In this document: positions 62,854 through 64,000 of the stretch, piece by piece
Numbering within the stretch: the first letter of the stretch is position 1
How the letters are laid out: every line of letters begins with the position of its first letter
Assembly (NCBI RefSeq): GCF_022921115.1
Contig: NZ_CP095075.1
Coordinates: 2,520,001-2,584,000 of the forward strand
Direction: 5' to 3'
Length of the DNA: 64,000 nucleotides
Source: Halobacillus amylolyticus
GTDB taxonomy: Bacteria > Bacillota > Bacilli > Bacillales > Halobacillaceae
Position numbers and translations under genes: made by a program
The notes under the pieces: generated by a model
Database searches by the model: none
Told to the model about the DNA's origin: nothing
Seen by the model: the letters and a program-made list of their open reading frames with translations, nothing else

Positions 62854-62930
62854 AAACTAATATAAGTGTGATAGAATAGCGTAAAGATTTATTTTATTAT
62901 TGTGCTTTGGAAATTCTGGAGGAAAAAAAG

Positions 62931-63458
62931 ATGGATGATTTTGATACTATTATTAGCGACTTGGAATTACCGAATGAACTAAAAGATTTTCTTATTTCTA
63001 GTAAAAGCATTAGAGAATATATAAACAAACCACTACTCAAAGATGTTGAAGACCTATATATTTTTTATAAATCTTTTTATGTATTCGATAAGTCGGAGTT
63101 TGGTGCTCAATCTATTGCTGCCATAAAGCGATGTAAAGACCAAAGCACTTTTTACTATTATTTAAAGAAAATTTTAGATTCAGATTTAGAATTTCAATCC
63201 AAAAATAGCTTAAATAAAGAGGAATTGAACTATATTAAGTTAGAAAGAGGACTTTTAAACGATATTATTAAAGACTCTACATCCATATTTATACACATTG
63301 TGAACAAGATCTATAATAAAGAGGAAAATATTGATATGATACAAACATATAAGGCAGTTGGGAAACTAGAGTTAATTAATCAGATAATAGAAGACCCATA
63401 TTATAAAGACCTCTTAGAATCTGGAAAAATTGTTATTAATGAAGCAACAACAGCATAA
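62931..63458 (+). CDS. Unknown protein facing the XRE regulator
   Basis: 175-aa acidic, helical protein starting MDDFDTIISDLELPNELKDF. Aromatic-rich middle (DLYIFYKSFYVFDKSEFGAQ) and a helical C-terminal half (NYIKLERGLLNDIIKDSTSI, YKDLLESGKIVI). No PD-(D/E)XK, HNH, methyltransferase or membrane motif is visible and I do not recognise the family. Start is the ATG with GGAGG 8 bases upstream. The longer frame would begin upstream of that site. The divergent regulator and shared operator suggest a controlled accessory function. Confidence 0.6.
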   Translation: MDDFDTIISDLELPNELKDFLISSKSIREYINKPLLKDVEDLYIFYKSFYVFDKSEFGAQSIAAIKRCKDQSTFYYYLKKILDSDLEFQSKNSLNKEELNYIKLERGLLNDIIKDSTSIFIHIVNKIYNKEENIDMIQTYKAVGKLELINQIIEDPYYKDLLESGKIVINEATTA

Positions 63459-63564
63459 ATAAGGGAATGAATAAACTGGTTCAGGTGTAATCATTTTTAA
63501 TCCCTAATTTCAGACAAACAAAATGAAACTTGATTTTTACCTCTTTTAAAAATTCCCGTTACAA

Positions 63565-63600
63565 GAAAAAAGGACAGACCTTTTTAAGAGGATCTGCCAA
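63565..63600 (-). terminator. Possible terminator of the partial edge gene
   Basis: On the minus strand GGCAGA pairs with TCTGTCC (one bulge) and is followed by TTTTTT. It lies about 80 bases beyond the stop of the partial gene. Confidence 0.4.
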
Positions 63601-63682
63601 AAAGCATTATATAAGCCCCTTAACGGTTCTAAGAGGAAACTAAAGTCTACTATGAAGGTTCTGAAGTAAAAGAAAATACTTC

Positions 63683-64000
63683 TTATCTGTTATGATTCTC
63701 TCGCAAGTGTTTTAAAAGAGCTGATTCGCCACTCGTGTCTCTTGATTGCTTGATATAATCGTGCCTTCTCTCTAGGTAAGCCTTAACCTTTTTTTGCACT
63801 TCACTTAACTCTTGTATTAATCCTTTTCTAATTCTGAGAGCGTCTATTATGATCGGGGTTTGTTTCTCGTCTGCATTACTGATTAACCTACCAAAATTCA
63901 TATTTTCAGATGAACTACCACTAAAAAGTGCTGCAGCGAAATAAATTAACTCCTTATAAGAACTTGAAAAAGGAATCTCATTCCTTGTCTCTTCTGTTTT
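63683..64000 (-). CDS. C-terminal part of an unknown gene cut by the window edge
   Basis: The minus-strand frame is open from the last base of the window to a stop at 63683, about 105 codons. The C-terminal portion is charged and probably coiled coil (LIQELSEVQKKVKAYLERRH, DTSGESALLKHLRENHNR). An ATG at 63901 lacks a ribosome binding site, while in-frame coding-like sequence (ELIYFAAALFSGSSSENMNF) continues upstream. Not recognised. Confidence 0.5.
   Translation of the reverse strand, partial: KTEETRNEIPFSSSYKELIYFAAALFSGSSSENMNFGRLISNADEKQTPIIIDALRIRKGLIQELSEVQKKVKAYLERRHDYIKQSRDTSGESALLKHLRENHNR

Overview
The window is a chromosomal segment of a Bacillaceae member. The Bacillus subtilis-type gene order (rpsI-rplM-truA-ecf-rplQ ... 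rpsJ-tuf-fus-rpsG-rpsL-ybxF-rpoC-rpoB-ybxB-rplL-rplJ-rplA-rplK-nusG-secE-rpmG-sigH-rae1-rlmB-mrnC-cysS-cysE-gltX-ispDF-yacL-disA), the presence of sigma-H, DisA, Mini-III and Rae1, and the many acidic residues fit a moderately halophilic genus close to Halobacillus/Virgibacillus. That genus assignment is inference. I see no rRNA, tRNA or CRISPR array.

Bases 1-3250 (+ strand) carry the end of an exo-beta-N-acetylglucosaminidase gene (nagZ) and a complete exo-beta-N-acetylmuramidase gene (namZ), a pair for peptidoglycan turnover. They converge on the main block. From about 51,300 back to 3,361 nearly everything is on the minus strand. In transcription order this is disA and a broken radA, yacL, a fused ispDF, gltX, a cysteine T-box with cysE-cysS, mrnC, rlmB, rae1, sigH, rpmG-secE-nusG, rplK-rplA-rplJ-rplL, ybxB, rpoB-rpoC, ybxF-rpsL-rpsG-fusA-tuf, then the S10/spc/alpha ribosomal operons with secY, adk, map and infA, then the ECF energizing module, truA and rplM-rpsI. 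Leaders are visible for L13, L10 and the T-box, and several operons have clear promoters or terminators. ecfA1 carries an apparent 1-nt frameshift.

At about 51,307 radA stops abruptly: only its KNRFG motif and C-terminal domain remain, preceded by an in-frame stop and non-homologous AT-rich DNA. The clpC/mcsB/mcsA/ctsR genes expected beyond radA are not in the window. Instead there is an AT-rich accessory region to the right edge. It begins with a translationally coupled DUF4297-type nuclease/HerA ATPase pair (a known anti-phage architecture) and a divergent Shedu-like (DUF4263) nuclease, followed by an orphan HEPN-family protein that has lost the usual catalytic His and has no nucleotidyltransferase partner. 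Then come an ECF sigma/anti-sigma pair, a small secreted protein, small membrane proteins, an UppP-like undecaprenyl-diphosphatase, a GNAT acetyltransferase, a C-protein-like XRE regulator facing an unknown 175-aa protein across an operator-like palindrome, and a partial unknown gene at the edge.

Between these accessory genes a repeated intergenic unit recurs: a GGGCGC hairpin terminator followed about 30-40 nt later by a GGGCCA element. The defence cluster in disrupted radA, the C-box-like regulator locus, the IspD-IspF fusion and a 20-bp phased repeat near truA are the observations most worth following.
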